Both the position numbers and the translations under genes were made by a program. A stretch of 64,000 bases of DNA, taken from Candidatus Poribacteria bacterium (lineage in GTDB: Bacteria > Poribacteria > WGA-4E > WGA-3G). The notes below the pieces were generated by a model. It ran no database searches. It worked only from the letters and a program-made list of their open reading frames with translations, and was not told the DNA's origin. Each line of letters opens with the position of its first letter. Position 1 is the stretch's first letter. Positions 17,332 through 26,822 of this stretch are shown here, one piece after another. The stretch lies in NCBI GenBank assembly GCA_026702755.1, contig JAPPBX010000095.1, positions 30,157 to 94,156 on the forward strand. The letters are read 5' to 3'.

Positions 17332-18720
17332 ATGGATTATGAAGCAGCACTCGCCTATATCGAATCATTTATTGACTATGAAAGAAGTCCTGATTTTTCA
17401 CGGCAGGCGCGGTTATATAATTTAGATAGGATCTCTTTATTATTGGAACTGCTTGATAATCCACACGATAGATTGAAGGTTATCCACATCGCAGGAAGTA
17501 AGGGGAAAGGCTCCACGGCTGCACTCGTGGCATCGGTGCTTACACATGCTGGCTATAAAACAGGTCTGTTTACATCCCCGCATCTCATTACGCCTCGAGA
17601 ACGGTGCCGTATAGATGGTGAGTTAATTTCAGAGACAGACGTTGCGTTCTATATTGAGAAACTCAAGCCTGCGATAGAAACTGTTTCCGCTTCTGAATTC
17701 GGACGTGTTTCGTTTTTTGAAATATACACTGCGCTTGCTTTTTCCTATTTCGCCGACAAGGCAACGGACTTTGCCGTTATTGAGGTCGGTTTGGGCGGTA
17801 GACTCGATGCAACGAACGTTGTCACGCCGGTCACAACTGTTATTACACCAATCGGTTTGGAGCACACTACGATATTAGGCGAAACTTATGCTGAGATAGC
17901 AGGCGAGAAGGCGGAAATCATTAAACAGGAGTGCCCCTTGGCACTCGCTCCCCAGCGTCCGGAGGCGCAAGTTATATTTGAAAAAGTGGCTGGTGAACGC
18001 AAGGCACCGATTCTTGAAGCAAAGGGTTTCGTTGGAAAAAATCCTTGTGTGTCAATTCCTTGCCTCGTTCAGGATACCGATGGTGTCCCTGTAGCACAGC
18101 AATTTGACGTGGAAACGGATTCGGAGCGTTATTCGCAGCTCACCATGCCGCTTTTAGGGCACCATCAGTTTGTAAACGCGACAACGGCTATTGCAGCGAT
18201 TGAATGCCTGAAACAGAAAGGATACATAATTCCAAAAACCAGTGTTTACGCGGGATTTAAGAATGTGCAGTGGCATGGACGAATCCAGCGAATTATGTCC
18301 TCACCGATTATCATACTTGATGGTGCACATTCGCCGGTCTCAATGGAGGCGTTATGTTGTACGATCCGTCAGAGCTTTCGTTACACTCAGGTGACCTTTA
18401 TCGTTAGTCTAATGAAAGATAAAAATCTGACAGCAATTGGCGACATTATCTCACAAACAGCAGATTCCGTGATTACTACGCAAGTTCCCAATAACCCGCG
18501 TGTGATGCCAGCTGAAGAGATACAGTATACTTGGAAGGGTATATGCAAGAGAGTGGCTACATGTTCAACGCCGGAAAAAGCGATCAGGAAGGCGTTATCC
18601 GACGCCTCGCCAACAGATTTAATTTGTATTACAGGTTCGCTCTATCTTGTTGGTCAAGCACTTAAAATATTTAAATCGAATTTTTCAGCGAAAGATCGTA
18701 TTGAAATTCCTTTTTCTTAG
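17332..18720 (+). CDS. folC: folylpolyglutamate synthase / dihydrofolate synthase
   Basis: A 462-residue cytoplasmic Mur-ligase-family enzyme. It adds glutamate to dihydropteroate and/or tetrahydrofolate with ATP. H-I-A-G-S-K-G-K-G-S-T near residue 50 is the P-loop; T-S-P-H-L-I-T-P-R-E-R and V-G-L-G-G-R-L-D-A-T-N-V-V are the folate and magnesium blocks; D-G-A-H-S-P opens the C-terminal ligase domain, with S where most homologues have N. The start codon abuts a repeat element and lacks a Shine-Dalgarno sequence, so translation may be weak or depend on upstream structure. It follows glyA, also in folate metabolism. Confidence 0.93.
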   Translation: MDYEAALAYIESFIDYERSPDFSRQARLYNLDRISLLLELLDNPHDRLKVIHIAGSKGKGSTAALVASVLTHAGYKTGLFTSPHLITPRERCRIDGELISETDVAFYIEKLKPAIETVSASEFGRVSFFEIYTALAFSYFADKATDFAVIEVGLGGRLDATNVVTPVTTVITPIGLEHTTILGETYAEIAGEKAEIIKQECPLALAPQRPEAQVIFEKVAGERKAPILEAKGFVGKNPCVSIPCLVQDTDGVPVAQQFDVETDSERYSQLTMPLLGHHQFVNATTAIAAIECLKQKGYIIPKTSVYAGFKNVQWHGRIQRIMSSPIIILDGAHSPVSMEALCCTIRQSFRYTQVTFIVSLMKDKNLTAIGDIISQTADSVITTQVPNNPRVMPAEEIQYTWKGICKRVATCSTPEKAIRKALSDASPTDLICITGSLYLVGQALKIFKSNFSAKDRIEIPFS

Positions 18721-18732
18721 GGAAAGATCGTA

Positions 18733-18849
18733 AACCCGTAATGAAATGGAGGGATTTTGCTTGGGTGTTTCTGCGGATTTCTCCAGATCTACGGAAAGGA
18801 ACTTCAATGCTCAAACACACTTCATCAAACCGCAAGGAAAATTAAAAAA
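18733..18849 (+). repeat. dispersed leader repeat, copy B (before hppA)
   Basis: Begins AACCCGTAATGAAATGGAG and ends CGCAAGGAAAATTAAAAA, 18 bases before the hppA ATG. Compared with copies A and C it has a small insertion in the middle. In this copy the internal ATG at 18741 is open for 34 codons (starting M-K-W-R-D-F-A-W-V-F) to a TAA at 18843, a possible leader peptide. Confidence 0.8.
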
Positions 18850-18867
18850 AGAAAAGAGAGGTTTTTA

Positions 18868-21225
18868 ATGCGTGATATCACTTGCAAGAGAGGGTGGCTA
18901 AATTGGAAATCATTTCTGATACTCCTACCCATCCTAAATTTAGCCACCGAGGCTTTTGCCCAAACAGACCCCCAACCTGCTCTGCCACCGGTATGGTGGA
19001 TTGCCCCTATCGGTGCGCTTATCGCTTTGGGATTTGCTTATCACTTCTACCGTGCTGTGATGAAACAGGACGAGGGCAATGAAAAAATGCGAGACATCGC
19101 ACAATCTGTGCGCGATGGTGCGATGGCATATCTCAGGCAACAATACAAAGTGGTAGGCATCGTTTTTGTTGTCCTCTGCCTTATTTTTATCTTCATGGCT
19201 TTCGTCCTTGATGCCCAGAACAAAGTTGTTCCATTTGCCTTTCTCACAGGCGGTTTTTTCTCAGGCCTCTGCGGTTTCCTCGGCATGAAGACAGCGACGA
19301 ATGCCTCTGCCCGCACGACAAGTGCCGCAATGCAAGGACTCAACGCCGGCTTAAAAGTTGCGTTCCGTGCTGGAGCAGTTATGGGATTAATAGTCGTCGG
19401 ATTCGCGCTCCTTGATATTACCGGATGGTTTCTTATTCTCTACTACCTGTTCCCTAAGATACTGCCCGGATTTTTAGAAGTAAATCCGCTACCGCAAATT
19501 ACTGTGATTATGCTCAGTTTTGGTATGGGTGCCTCAACCCAAGCACTCTTTGCTCGTGTTGGCGGTGGTATCTATACCAAAGCAGCAGATGTTGGGGCAG
19601 ACCTGGTTGGAAAAGTTGAAGCCGGAATCGCAGAAGATGACCCGCGTAACCCTGCTGCTATCGCAGATAACGTCGGCGATAACGTCGGCGATGTCGCGGG
19701 CATGGGGGCAGACCTCTACGAATCCTACGCAGGTTCAATCCTCGCGACGGCTGCGCTTGGTGTTGCTGCTGTCGCTGCCAAAGATCATGGGAACCTTGTC
19801 CTCCAACTTAAATATCTCTCGGCACCGATGATTATTGCCGGTATCGGCGTAATTCTCTCCATTTTGGGTATCTATATGGTGAGAACAAAAGAGGGTGCGT
19901 CGATGAAACAACTGATGGGCTCACTGAACTTCGGCATTAATGGCAGTGCAATAGGCATCGCCGTCTTATCTCTGCCAGTGCTTATCTACCTTGACCTTCC
20001 CAACAAGTGGCAAGTGTGGGGCGCAATTATCGCTGGTCTTGTAGCAGGCTTAGTTATCGGCAAAGTCACCGAAATCTTTACCTCCCACGATTATTCTCCA
20101 ACGCGTGCCATTGCGAAGCAGGCACAAACCGGACCCGCGACAGTAATTATTGAAGGCATCGCTGTTGGCATGGAATCAACGGCAATTCCGGTTATAACTA
20201 TCGTTGCAGCGGTTGCTATTAGTTACTACCTTCCTGGTGGAGCAACCGAACCACTGATGGGACTTTACGGTGTCGGCATTGCTGCTGTCGGTATGTTGGC
20301 AACGCTCGGTATTACCCTTGCCACAGATGCCTACGGACCCATCGCAGACAATGCTGGTGGAAACGCTGAGATGGCGGAACTCGATAAAAGTGTCCGAGAG
20401 CGTACAGATCAGTTAGATGCCCTCGGTAATACGACAGCCGCAACTGGTAAAGGATTTGCGATCGGTTCAGCCGCGCTAACAGCACTCGCGCTCTTGGCTG
20501 CGTATTTAGAGGAAATCCGATACGGCTTGATCCACTTGGCAGGCAAGGAAACACTGGATATTGAAGGCGAAGGCACGATTGATACATTGAAGGTCACCGT
20601 CAGCCAATTTATGGATTACTACGATGTCACGCTGATGAATCCACAGGTCCTTATTGGATTGTTCATCGGGGCAGTGATGGCGTTCTATTTCTGTGCATTG
20701 ACAATGAAAGCCGTGGGACGTGCCGCTGGAGCTATGGCCGCGGAAGTCCGTCGTCAGTTTCGTGAGAAGCCGGGCATTATGAAAGGCGAAGAAAAACCGG
20801 ACTACGCACGATGTGTCGAAATTTCAACCGTTGGGGCACAACGAGAAATGATTTTTCCATCACTCATCGCCATTATTGTGCCTGTCGCTGTCGGTCTAAT
20901 TTTTGATGTCGGTGGTGTGTTAGGATTGCTGGCAGGTGGATTGGCGACTGGGTTTGTTCTCGCAATTATGATGGCAAACGCCGGTGGTGCATGGGATAAC
21001 GCCAAGAAGTTCATTGAGGAAGGCAGCCATAAGGACGAATACGGTGAAAAGGGGTCCGAGCCTCATAAAGCTACCGTTGTTGGTGATACTGTCGGGGATC
21101 CGTTCAAAGACACTTCTGGCCCCTCGCTTAACATCCTCATTAAGTTGATGTCTATGGTGTCTGTCGTTTTTGCGGGTCTCATTGCGAAGTATGGTGGTGT
21201 GTTTAACAACTGGTTGGGTATGTAG
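18868..21225 (+). CDS. hppA: membrane-bound ion-pumping pyrophosphatase
   Basis: A 785-residue polytopic membrane protein that hydrolyses pyrophosphate and pumps H+ or Na+ across the inner membrane. The substrate-binding acidic motifs are intact: D-V-G-A-D-L-V-G-K-V-E and D-N-V-G-D-N-V-G-D-V-A-G-M, plus D-T-V-G-D-P-F-K-D-T near the C-terminus. Near residue 520, G-N-T-T-A-A-T-G-K-G has alanine where K+-independent enzymes have lysine, which points to the K+-dependent class (family knowledge). The frame is open from 18757; the ATG at 18868 is chosen because AGAGAGG precedes it and a signal-like segment ending E-A-F-A-Q follows. Copy B of the leader repeat lies directly upstream. Confidence 0.95.
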   Translation: MRDITCKRGWLNWKSFLILLPILNLATEAFAQTDPQPALPPVWWIAPIGALIALGFAYHFYRAVMKQDEGNEKMRDIAQSVRDGAMAYLRQQYKVVGIVFVVLCLIFIFMAFVLDAQNKVVPFAFLTGGFFSGLCGFLGMKTATNASARTTSAAMQGLNAGLKVAFRAGAVMGLIVVGFALLDITGWFLILYYLFPKILPGFLEVNPLPQITVIMLSFGMGASTQALFARVGGGIYTKAADVGADLVGKVEAGIAEDDPRNPAAIADNVGDNVGDVAGMGADLYESYAGSILATAALGVAAVAAKDHGNLVLQLKYLSAPMIIAGIGVILSILGIYMVRTKEGASMKQLMGSLNFGINGSAIGIAVLSLPVLIYLDLPNKWQVWGAIIAGLVAGLVIGKVTEIFTSHDYSPTRAIAKQAQTGPATVIIEGIAVGMESTAIPVITIVAAVAISYYLPGGATEPLMGLYGVGIAAVGMLATLGITLATDAYGPIADNAGGNAEMAELDKSVRERTDQLDALGNTTAATGKGFAIGSAALTALALLAAYLEEIRYGLIHLAGKETLDIEGEGTIDTLKVTVSQFMDYYDVTLMNPQVLIGLFIGAVMAFYFCALTMKAVGRAAGAMAAEVRRQFREKPGIMKGEEKPDYARCVEISTVGAQREMIFPSLIAIIVPVAVGLIFDVGGVLGLLAGGLATGFVLAIMMANAGGAWDNAKKFIEEGSHKDEYGEKGSEPHKATVVGDTVGDPFKDTSGPSLNILIKLMSMVSVVFAGLIAKYGGVFNNWLGM

Positions 21226-21269
21226 GAAAGTAGCAGATCTATTATCAATTTGTAGGAGAACAGAAAGAA

Positions 21270-22949
21270 ATGTCCAATAAGCTGAAACCCCGAAGTTATG
21301 CGATTACCGATGGACCCGACCGCGCCGCTGCACGCACCATGCTCATGTTTGGCGATGGCGGGTTATCACCCGAAGACCTTGACAAGCCGATTATCGGGGT
21401 TGCCAATACATGGATCGAAATCGGTCCCTGTAACTTCCACTTAAGAAGACTTGCCGCCAAAGTCAAAGAGGGCATCCGTGCTGCAGGCGGAACACCACTT
21501 GAATTTAACACCGTTAGTATCTCCGATGGTATCACGATGGGGACTGAGGGTATGAAAACCTCGCTCATCAGTCGCGAAATCATCGCCGATTCAATTGAGT
21601 TGGTTTCCATCGGCAACATGTTTGATGCTGTCGTTGCTCTCTGTGGTTGCGATAAGACCGTCCCTGGCACCGTCATGGCGTTGGCACGGTTAGATATTCC
21701 ATCGCTCACCCTCTACGGTGGTTCAATCATGCCGGGCAATTTTCAGGGACGCGATGTCACCATCCAAGATGTGTTTGAGGCAGTCGGGCAGCATGCAGAA
21801 GGCACTATCACGGTCGAAGAATTGGACGATCTAATTAGTAAAGGGTGTCCCGGTCCGGGGGCATGTGGTGGACAATTTACCGCCAATACCATGGCAACAG
21901 CCGTTGAGATGTTAGGGATTGCCCCCTTGGGAAGTGGGAGTGTCCCCGCCGTCGCAGAAGACAAGGATCAGGAGGCATACAAAGCTGGACAACTCGTCAT
22001 CGACATGCTCGCTGATGACCGGCGACCGAGTCAGATTATCACTCGTAAGTCACTTGAAAATGCGATTACCTCTGTCGCTGCAACCGGTGGTTCTACGAAC
22101 GGTGTTTTGCATCTCCTCGCCATCGCACACGAGGCACAGATTCCATTGACGCTTGAGGACTTTCATGCCATTAGTCAAAGAACCCCGGTATTGGCGGACC
22201 TCAAACCCGGCGGACAGTTTGTCGCTACCGACCTCTATGAAGCGGGAGGCATTCCGTTCTTGGCAAAACGCTTGGCAGAAGCAGGTTTGCTCCACACCGA
22301 TGAACTTACCGTTACAGGGAAAACCATCGGTGTAGAGGCAAACGCAGCGACCGAAACTGAAGGACAACAGGTCGTCAGACCGGTAGATGCACCGCTCAAA
22401 CCGACGGGCGGCTTTGCGATCTTGAGGGGGAACCTCGCCCCGGATGGATGTGTCATCAAGTTAGCCGGACAGGACAGAACGCTCCATCGCGGTCCCGCAC
22501 GTATATTTGAACGTGAAGAGGATACTTTTGCCGCCATTAAAGGTGGAGAGATTAAACCAGGTGATGTGGTCGTTATTCGTTATGAGGGACCCACCGGTGG
22601 TCCCGGTATGCGGGAGATGTTGGGCGTAACAGCAGCAATCGTCGGCGCAGGCTTGAGCGAAGATGTTGCCCTCTTAACCGATGGCAGGTTCTCTGGCGCA
22701 ACGCACGGCTTCATGATTTGCCACGTCGCGCCCGAAGCAGCCAGAGGTGGTCCGATTGCTATCCTCCAAGAAGGGGACGAAATCGTAATTGACGCAAAGG
22801 AACGACGGCTCAACGTTCAACTCTCCGACGCGGAAATTCAAGCACGCTTTGAACAGTGGACACCCCCTGAACCGCGCTATGCTCGCGGGGTTATGGCGAA
22901 ATATGCGAATTCGGTTTCTTCTGCCTCTGAAGGGGCTGTGACAGGATAA
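21270..22949 (+). CDS. ilvD: dihydroxy-acid dehydratase
   Basis: A 559-residue cytoplasmic Fe-S enzyme of normal length; it dehydrates dihydroxy-isovalerate and dihydroxy-methylvalerate in valine, leucine and isoleucine synthesis. The cluster cysteines are in C-G-C-D-K-T near residue 125 and [11 protein letters not shown] near 195. The C-terminal [10 protein letters not shown] block is intact. A good ribosome site, TAGGAGAA, precedes the ATG. The gene lies 45 bases after hppA and about 13 kb away from ilvBNC, so it is not under the T-box that precedes ilvB. Confidence 0.96.
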   Translation: MSNKLKPRSYAITDGPDRAAARTMLMFGDGGLSPEDLDKPIIGVANTWIEIGPCNFHLRRLAAKVKEGIRAAGGTPLEFNTVSISDGITMGTEGMKTSLISREIIADSIELVSIGNMFDAVVALCGCDKTVPGTVMALARLDIPSLTLYGGSIMPGNFQGRDVTIQDVFEAVGQHAEGTITVEELDDLISKGCPGPGACGGQFTANTMATAVEMLGIAPLGSGSVPAVAEDKDQEAYKAGQLVIDMLADDRRPSQIITRKSLENAITSVAATGGSTNGVLHLLAIAHEAQIPLTLEDFHAISQRTPVLADLKPGGQFVATDLYEAGGIPFLAKRLAEAGLLHTDELTVTGKTIGVEANAATETEGQQVVRPVDAPLKPTGGFAILRGNLAPDGCVIKLAGQDRTLHRGPARIFEREEDTFAAIKGGEIKPGDVVVIRYEGPTGGPGMREMLGVTAAIVGAGLSEDVALLTDGRFSGATHGFMICHVAPEAARGGPIAILQEGDEIVIDAKERRLNVQLSDAEIQARFEQWTPPEPRYARGVMAKYANSVSSASEGAVTG

Positions 22950-22969
22950 AACGCTTAAATGCGGTTATC

Positions 22970-23776
22970 TTAGCGATTAGCGAGTTGCCGACGGAGACGC
23001 TCTATCTCGATTTCTGCTTCCCTGCGCCGTTGTGTTTCTTCTGCTGCGCGCGTTTCTGCTTCTATCCGAAGTTGCTGCTCCTCTATCCGAAGTTGCTGCT
23101 CCTCTATCCGAAGTTGCTCTTCCTCCATGGAAGTCGTAATCGGGGTGCCATCTGGTAAATACGGACGCAAAAGCCTGACGTGGGTATCCAGTTGATCTTC
23201 CCATCGAAAATAGAGATTTAACGCTTCGCTGAACAAGCCTCCTTGTGCATCCGGTGAAAGTTCTACGATGTTTCCTGATGGATTTCGCTGCCATCCGCGA
23301 AACTCCGAAGGTTTCTCCATTTCGGGTTGATGGATAAAGTACTCTTGAGCCGCCATATCCCTCAGATAGCGTTGGACTTTTTCATGCCGATCCTGATTCG
23401 CTGTTGCATCGGAAAGAAATTCAAAAATAGCCGCAGGAACAGCACCTTCTGACCAGGTATAAAAACTCCGCCGCTGTGGAAATTTATCAACACCAAAGAC
23501 GACGTAAACATCGGGTGCGACGAATTTTGTGATGTCGCCTTCACGGTAGTAAATGAAACTGTCAATGCCAATGTAAATGTGTGGGTTGATCGCAAAGTAT
23601 CGCGAGATTTGATCAGAAAAGATACGGATCTGATCAGCGTGAAATCCTGTCGCCGCCATCGGTTCATCGTCCTCACAAGGGTAGCCTTCAATGTAAATGG
23701 TGGGTTTTCCTGTTGCTTTTGGAAAAGTAGGCATATATTTTCTTTGTTTGAATTCAAATTCCTTTAGGGTATCCAT
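22970..23776 (-). CDS. Uma2-family (DUF820) PD-(D/E)XK nuclease-like protein
   Basis: A 268-residue protein. The core (residues ~30-190) is a Uma2 restriction-endonuclease fold: I-Y-Y-R-E-G-D-I-T-K-F-V-A-P-D-V-Y-V-V-F-G-V carries the proline-aspartate and F-E-F-L-S the acidic strand. The cellular role of this abundant family is unknown. The last ~55 residues form a charged coiled coil containing three E-E-Q-Q-L-R-I heptads, encoded by a 21-bp tandem DNA repeat (23061-23123). GGAGG precedes the ATG, and a consensus-like promoter at 23871-23899 drives it, overlapping the promoter of the divergent cupin gene. Confidence 0.82.
   Translation of the reverse strand: MDTLKEFEFKQRKYMPTFPKATGKPTIYIEGYPCEDDEPMAATGFHADQIRIFSDQISRYFAINPHIYIGIDSFIYYREGDITKFVAPDVYVVFGVDKFPQRRSFYTWSEGAVPAAIFEFLSDATANQDRHEKVQRYLRDMAAQEYFIHQPEMEKPSEFRGWQRNPSGNIVELSPDAQGGLFSEALNLYFRWEDQLDTHVRLLRPYLPDGTPITTSMEEEQLRIEEQQLRIEEQQLRIEAETRAAEETQRRREAEIEIERLRRQLANR
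23061..23123. repeat. 21-bp tandem repeat in the Uma2 gene
   Basis: Three units at 23061, 23082 and 23103, the last with one or two changes. On the coding strand each adds one E-E-Q-Q-L-R-I heptad to the coiled coil. Copy number can change without shifting the frame. Confidence 0.85.
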
Positions 23777-23836
23777 GATCTCCTCCGTATCAGTGTTTGA
23801 GCGTCTTCACTTACATAAGGGAATGAAACCACTGTC

Positions 23837-23865
23837 AAACGTTTTGAAAATTGCCGAAACGTTTT
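23837..23865. promoter_or_regulatory. paired AAACGTTTT boxes, putative operator
   Basis: AAACGTTTT at 23837-23845 and 23857-23865, centres exactly 20 bp apart (two helical turns). AAACGTTT is palindromic. The boxes cover the -35 region and spacer of the plus-strand promoter and the early transcribed region of the minus-strand promoter. Confidence 0.5.
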
Positions 23866-23872
23866 CTATAAT
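23844..23872 (+). promoter_or_regulatory. promoter of the cupin gene
   Basis: TTGAAA (23844-23849), 17 bases, TATAAT (23867-23872). Its -10 box overlaps that of the divergent Uma2 promoter. Confidence 0.65.
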
Positions 23873-23899
23873 TTTAGCGAACCGCCTATTTTTTGTCAA
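23871..23899 (-). promoter_or_regulatory. promoter of the Uma2 gene
   Basis: On the minus strand TTGACA (23894-23899), 17 bases, TAAAAT (23871-23876). Only two bases of the -10 region are shared with the facing promoter, so both cannot be occupied at once. Confidence 0.65.
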
Positions 23900-24030
23900 G
23901 TAAAACACAAGGATTTTGGCTCGCAAACTCCAGCACATTGACGGATGTGTAAATATTTTACGGTTGGTTGCTTGTCTGTCCTATCGGAAAAATCTTGTAA
24001 AATCGCTGCCAATTTGTTAGACTATATCTC

Positions 24031-24429
24031 ATGGATAAACAACAACCTATTATCCTTAATCAAGCAGAACTTGACTGGGAAACTTGGGACGATCCAGACC
24101 TCGCTGCCAAAAGTCCAATTCGTTGGAAGATCCTCATATCGGGTGAACGCGGACCCAGTAGTCGGCTTGCCACCGGAATAGCAGAGATGGCTCCGGGGAC
24201 CTTGCTACCGCTCCATCACCATGAACCCGCGGAGACATATTATGTCATCAGTGGTTCTGGATATGTAACGGTAGACGATCGCGAAGCATCATTGGGCCCC
24301 GGAGCGTCGGTTTTCATACCCTCTAATGCCAAGCATTCACTCCGTTGCACCGGCACCGAGAAGTTGGTTTTCCTGTTCACCTTCGCAGCGGATCGGTTCG
24401 ATGAAATCGTCTACCATTTCGATGTGTAA
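24031..24429 (+). CDS. small cupin-domain protein
   Basis: A 132-residue single-domain cupin. Motif 1 is L-P-L-H-H-H-E-P-A-E-T-Y-Y-V-I-S-G-S-G, with the metal-binding histidines and glutamate. Motif 2 is P-S-N-A-K-H-S-L-R. The domain could bind a metal and act as an isomerase, dioxygenase or sensor; nothing decides which. No Shine-Dalgarno sequence precedes the ATG. It is read divergently from the Uma2 gene, from a promoter about 160 bases upstream, and is followed 49 bases later by the crotonase gene. Confidence 0.82.
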   Translation: MDKQQPIILNQAELDWETWDDPDLAAKSPIRWKILISGERGPSSRLATGIAEMAPGTLLPLHHHEPAETYYVISGSGYVTVDDREASLGPGASVFIPSNAKHSLRCTGTEKLVFLFTFAADRFDEIVYHFDV

Positions 24430-24478
24430 TGCTTCTTTACCGAACAGTTTGAGAATGCTTCTAAGGTAAATTGTCGAG

Positions 24479-25468
24479 ATGTCAACATTAAAAACAACAG
24501 ACACTAAACCTATCATTTCCAATGCGGATGCCAGTCTGATAGACATCGGCGATGGCATCGCCCGGTTTGAATTGCATAGCAAGTTGAACATCATCGGGGA
24601 CGAAATGCTGAAGATGTTCGATGCGGCGTTAGACGAGGTAGAAACGAACTATGCGGGCATGATTGTTGCTACAGAGGCGAAGCATTTTTCGGTGGGACTT
24701 AACCTCATCCTTCTTCTGGAGCGTGCGAAGAGCCAAAATTGGGACGCTATTTCAGGAACACTCCGCAAACTACAAACCGTCTGCACAAGACTTCGGACAG
24801 CGTCAAAACCGGTCGTTGCGGCGACAGTAGGTATGGCACTCGGCGGCGGGTGCGAACTTGCATTCGGGGCGGATGCGGTCCAAGCCTTTACAGAAAGTCG
24901 CCTTGGTCTCGTTGAACTCCGCGTGGGGCTTATTCCCGGTGGCGGTGGTACTAAGGAGATGGCACTCCGATGTCTGGACGGACAGACGCTGCCTGCGCCG
25001 ATTCAGGATCTGTTTCCACATGTTAATAAGGCTTTTGATACCATCCGAGAATCCACGATTTCACAAAACGCAGCAGAAGCAGTGGGCCTCGGTTACCTTC
25101 GCCGGACGGATGCTATCTCATTGAATCAGGAAATGCATCTCGAAGATGCCAAAAGACTTGTGCTGTCAAGGCATGAAATAGGGTATAACCCACCCGAACC
25201 ACCACAAATATTTGTGCTTGGTGAGGAGGGGATCGCTCGTCTCAATCTACAAACACATCTCCTTCGGCAAGCGGATGCTATTGATGACTATACGCAGCAC
25301 CTCGCCAATCAATTGGCTTACGTCCTCTGTGGCGGCACACTTTCGACTCCACAATTCGTCACCGAACAGTACCTACTTGACTTGGAACATGAAGTATTTC
25401 TCAGCCTTTGTGGGGAACAGGAAACGCATGCAAGGATAGAAGCAACGGTGTTAAAAGGTAAAAAGTAA
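24479..25468 (+). CDS. enoyl-CoA hydratase/isomerase (crotonase), FadN C-terminal-half-like
   Basis: A 329-residue protein with a crotonase fold: A-L-G-G-G-C-E-L-A forms the oxyanion hole with its glutamate, and V-E-L-R-V-G-L-I-P-G-G-G-G-T-K-E carries the second active-site region. The long C-terminus after residue 200 resembles the C-terminal crotonase part of FadN-type 3-hydroxyacyl-CoA dehydrogenase fusions rather than a short stand-alone crotonase. It would hydrate trans-2-enoyl-CoA in beta-oxidation. Its stop codon shares one base with the thiolase start (TAATG), so the two are translationally coupled. The 3-hydroxyacyl-CoA dehydrogenase half is not in the window. Confidence 0.85.
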   Translation: MSTLKTTDTKPIISNADASLIDIGDGIARFELHSKLNIIGDEMLKMFDAALDEVETNYAGMIVATEAKHFSVGLNLILLLERAKSQNWDAISGTLRKLQTVCTRLRTASKPVVAATVGMALGGGCELAFGADAVQAFTESRLGLVELRVGLIPGGGGTKEMALRCLDGQTLPAPIQDLFPHVNKAFDTIRESTISQNAAEAVGLGYLRRTDAISLNQEMHLEDAKRLVLSRHEIGYNPPEPPQIFVLGEEGIARLNLQTHLLRQADAIDDYTQHLANQLAYVLCGGTLSTPQFVTEQYLLDLEHEVFLSLCGEQETHARIEATVLKGKK

Positions 25469-26655
25469 TGCAAACACCATCAGACGTAGTTATCGTATCT
25501 GCGGTGCGCACAGCTGTAGGAAGAGCAGGAAAAGGAACGCTGAGAAACACGCGACCCGATGAACTCGCCGCTGCCGCGCTCCGCGGGGCAGTTGATAGAC
25601 TCCCGCAGCTTGACTTGGACACTATAGATGATGTCATCATTGGATGCGCTACACATGAGGGACCGCAAGGTTACAACGTCGCTCGGATTGCGAGTTTACG
25701 TTCAGGGTTTCCGGTTTCCATACCCGCCATTACGATCAATCGGTTCTGTGCTTCCGGTTTGGAGACAATAGCTATGGGTGCTGAGCAGATTCGATCTGGA
25801 CGTGCCGATGTGGTTATCGCGGGTGGTGTGGAGAGTATGAGTCAAGTGCCGTTCGGTGCTAACCTCTCGCCGAACCCTACGCTTATAGCGCATGCGCCGG
25901 ATGCCTATCTCAGCATGGGATTAACTGCCGAAAATCTGGTGCGAAAATATGGTATATCTCGCACTGCACAGGACGCTTATGCATATCAGAGCCATCGCAA
26001 GGCGATCTCGGCGATTGATGCAGGCAAATTTCGAGAAGAAATCGTTCCGTTCACGGTAGAAGAAACGCATCTCAATTCGGAAGGAGTTTCTGAAACGAAC
26101 AGTTCTGTCTTTGATACGGATGAAGGACCCCGCCGAGATACATCGCCAGAAGCATTGGCATCTCTCAAACCCGTTTTTCACGTGGATGGCACAGTGACGG
26201 CTGGCAACGCCTCCCAGATGAGTGACGCTGCCGCCGCTGTCGTCCTCATGTCCGAGGCGCGCGCCGAGGCGGCAGGTTACGAACCTTTGGCTCGCTTTGT
26301 CAGTTACGCCACAGCCGGTGTTTCGCCCGAAATCATGGGAATCGGACCTGTGCCTGCGATTCCTAAGGCACTCGCGTCTGCAGCGTTAACTTTGGCTGAT
26401 ATAGACGTTATAGAACTCAACGAAGCATTTGCTGTGCAAGCCCTCGCTGTAATTGAAGAGGCACAGTTGCCACCCGAAAAAGTAAACGTCAACGGCGGGG
26501 CAGTCGCGTTGGGACATCCCCTCGGTTGCACTGGAACAAAGCTCACCGTGAGTCTGATTAATGAGATGCGGAGGCAAAATCACCAGTACGGCATGGTAAC
26601 AATGTGTATCGGCGGTGGTATGGGTGCCGCTGGCATTTTTCTTAATCCGACGTAG
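25468..26655 (+). CDS. fadA: acetyl-CoA acyltransferase (thiolase)
   Basis: A 395-residue thiolase of normal length that cleaves 3-ketoacyl-CoA in the last step of beta-oxidation. The nucleophile cysteine is in I-N-R-F-C-A-S-G-L near residue 90. N-E-A-F-A-V-Q, G-G-A-V-A-L-G-H-P-L-G-C-T-G and the C-terminal C-I-G-G-G-M-G-A-A are all present. It overlaps the crotonase stop by one base. A biosynthetic thiolase is less likely given this partner. The gene is followed by copy C of the leader repeat. Confidence 0.92.
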   Translation: MQTPSDVVIVSAVRTAVGRAGKGTLRNTRPDELAAAALRGAVDRLPQLDLDTIDDVIIGCATHEGPQGYNVARIASLRSGFPVSIPAITINRFCASGLETIAMGAEQIRSGRADVVIAGGVESMSQVPFGANLSPNPTLIAHAPDAYLSMGLTAENLVRKYGISRTAQDAYAYQSHRKAISAIDAGKFREEIVPFTVEETHLNSEGVSETNSSVFDTDEGPRRDTSPEALASLKPVFHVDGTVTAGNASQMSDAAAAVVLMSEARAEAAGYEPLARFVSYATAGVSPEIMGIGPVPAIPKALASAALTLADIDVIELNEAFAVQALAVIEEAQLPPEKVNVNGGAVALGHPLGCTGTKLTVSLINEMRRQNHQYGMVTMCIGGGMGAAGIFLNPT

Positions 26656-26715
26656 AAAAAAAGGAGGCGGTGTTCCTCCCCTTCCGCCACACCCACGAAG
26701 TTTTAATGCGCGCAT

Positions 26716-26822
26716 AGCCCGTAATGAAATGGAGGGGTTTTGCTTAGGTGTTTTTTCAGATAGACGGAGAGAAACGTCAAAGGTCAAACCCACTTCAACG
26801 AACCACAAGGAAAATTAAAAAT
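26716..26822 (+). repeat. dispersed leader repeat, copy C (before the lactonase)
   Basis: Begins AGCCCGTAATGAAATGGAG and ends AAGGAAAATTAAAAAT directly against the ATG at 26823. Nearest to copy A. Its internal ATG (26724) gives a seven-codon peptide (M-K-W-R-G-F-A) stopped by TAG; beyond that stop the same frame runs into the lactonase. Confidence 0.85.

Noticed and set aside
18757..18867. An N-terminally longer HppA starting at 18757
   Set aside because: The extra residues come from leader repeat copy B, and a better ribosome site and signal-like segment stand at 18868.
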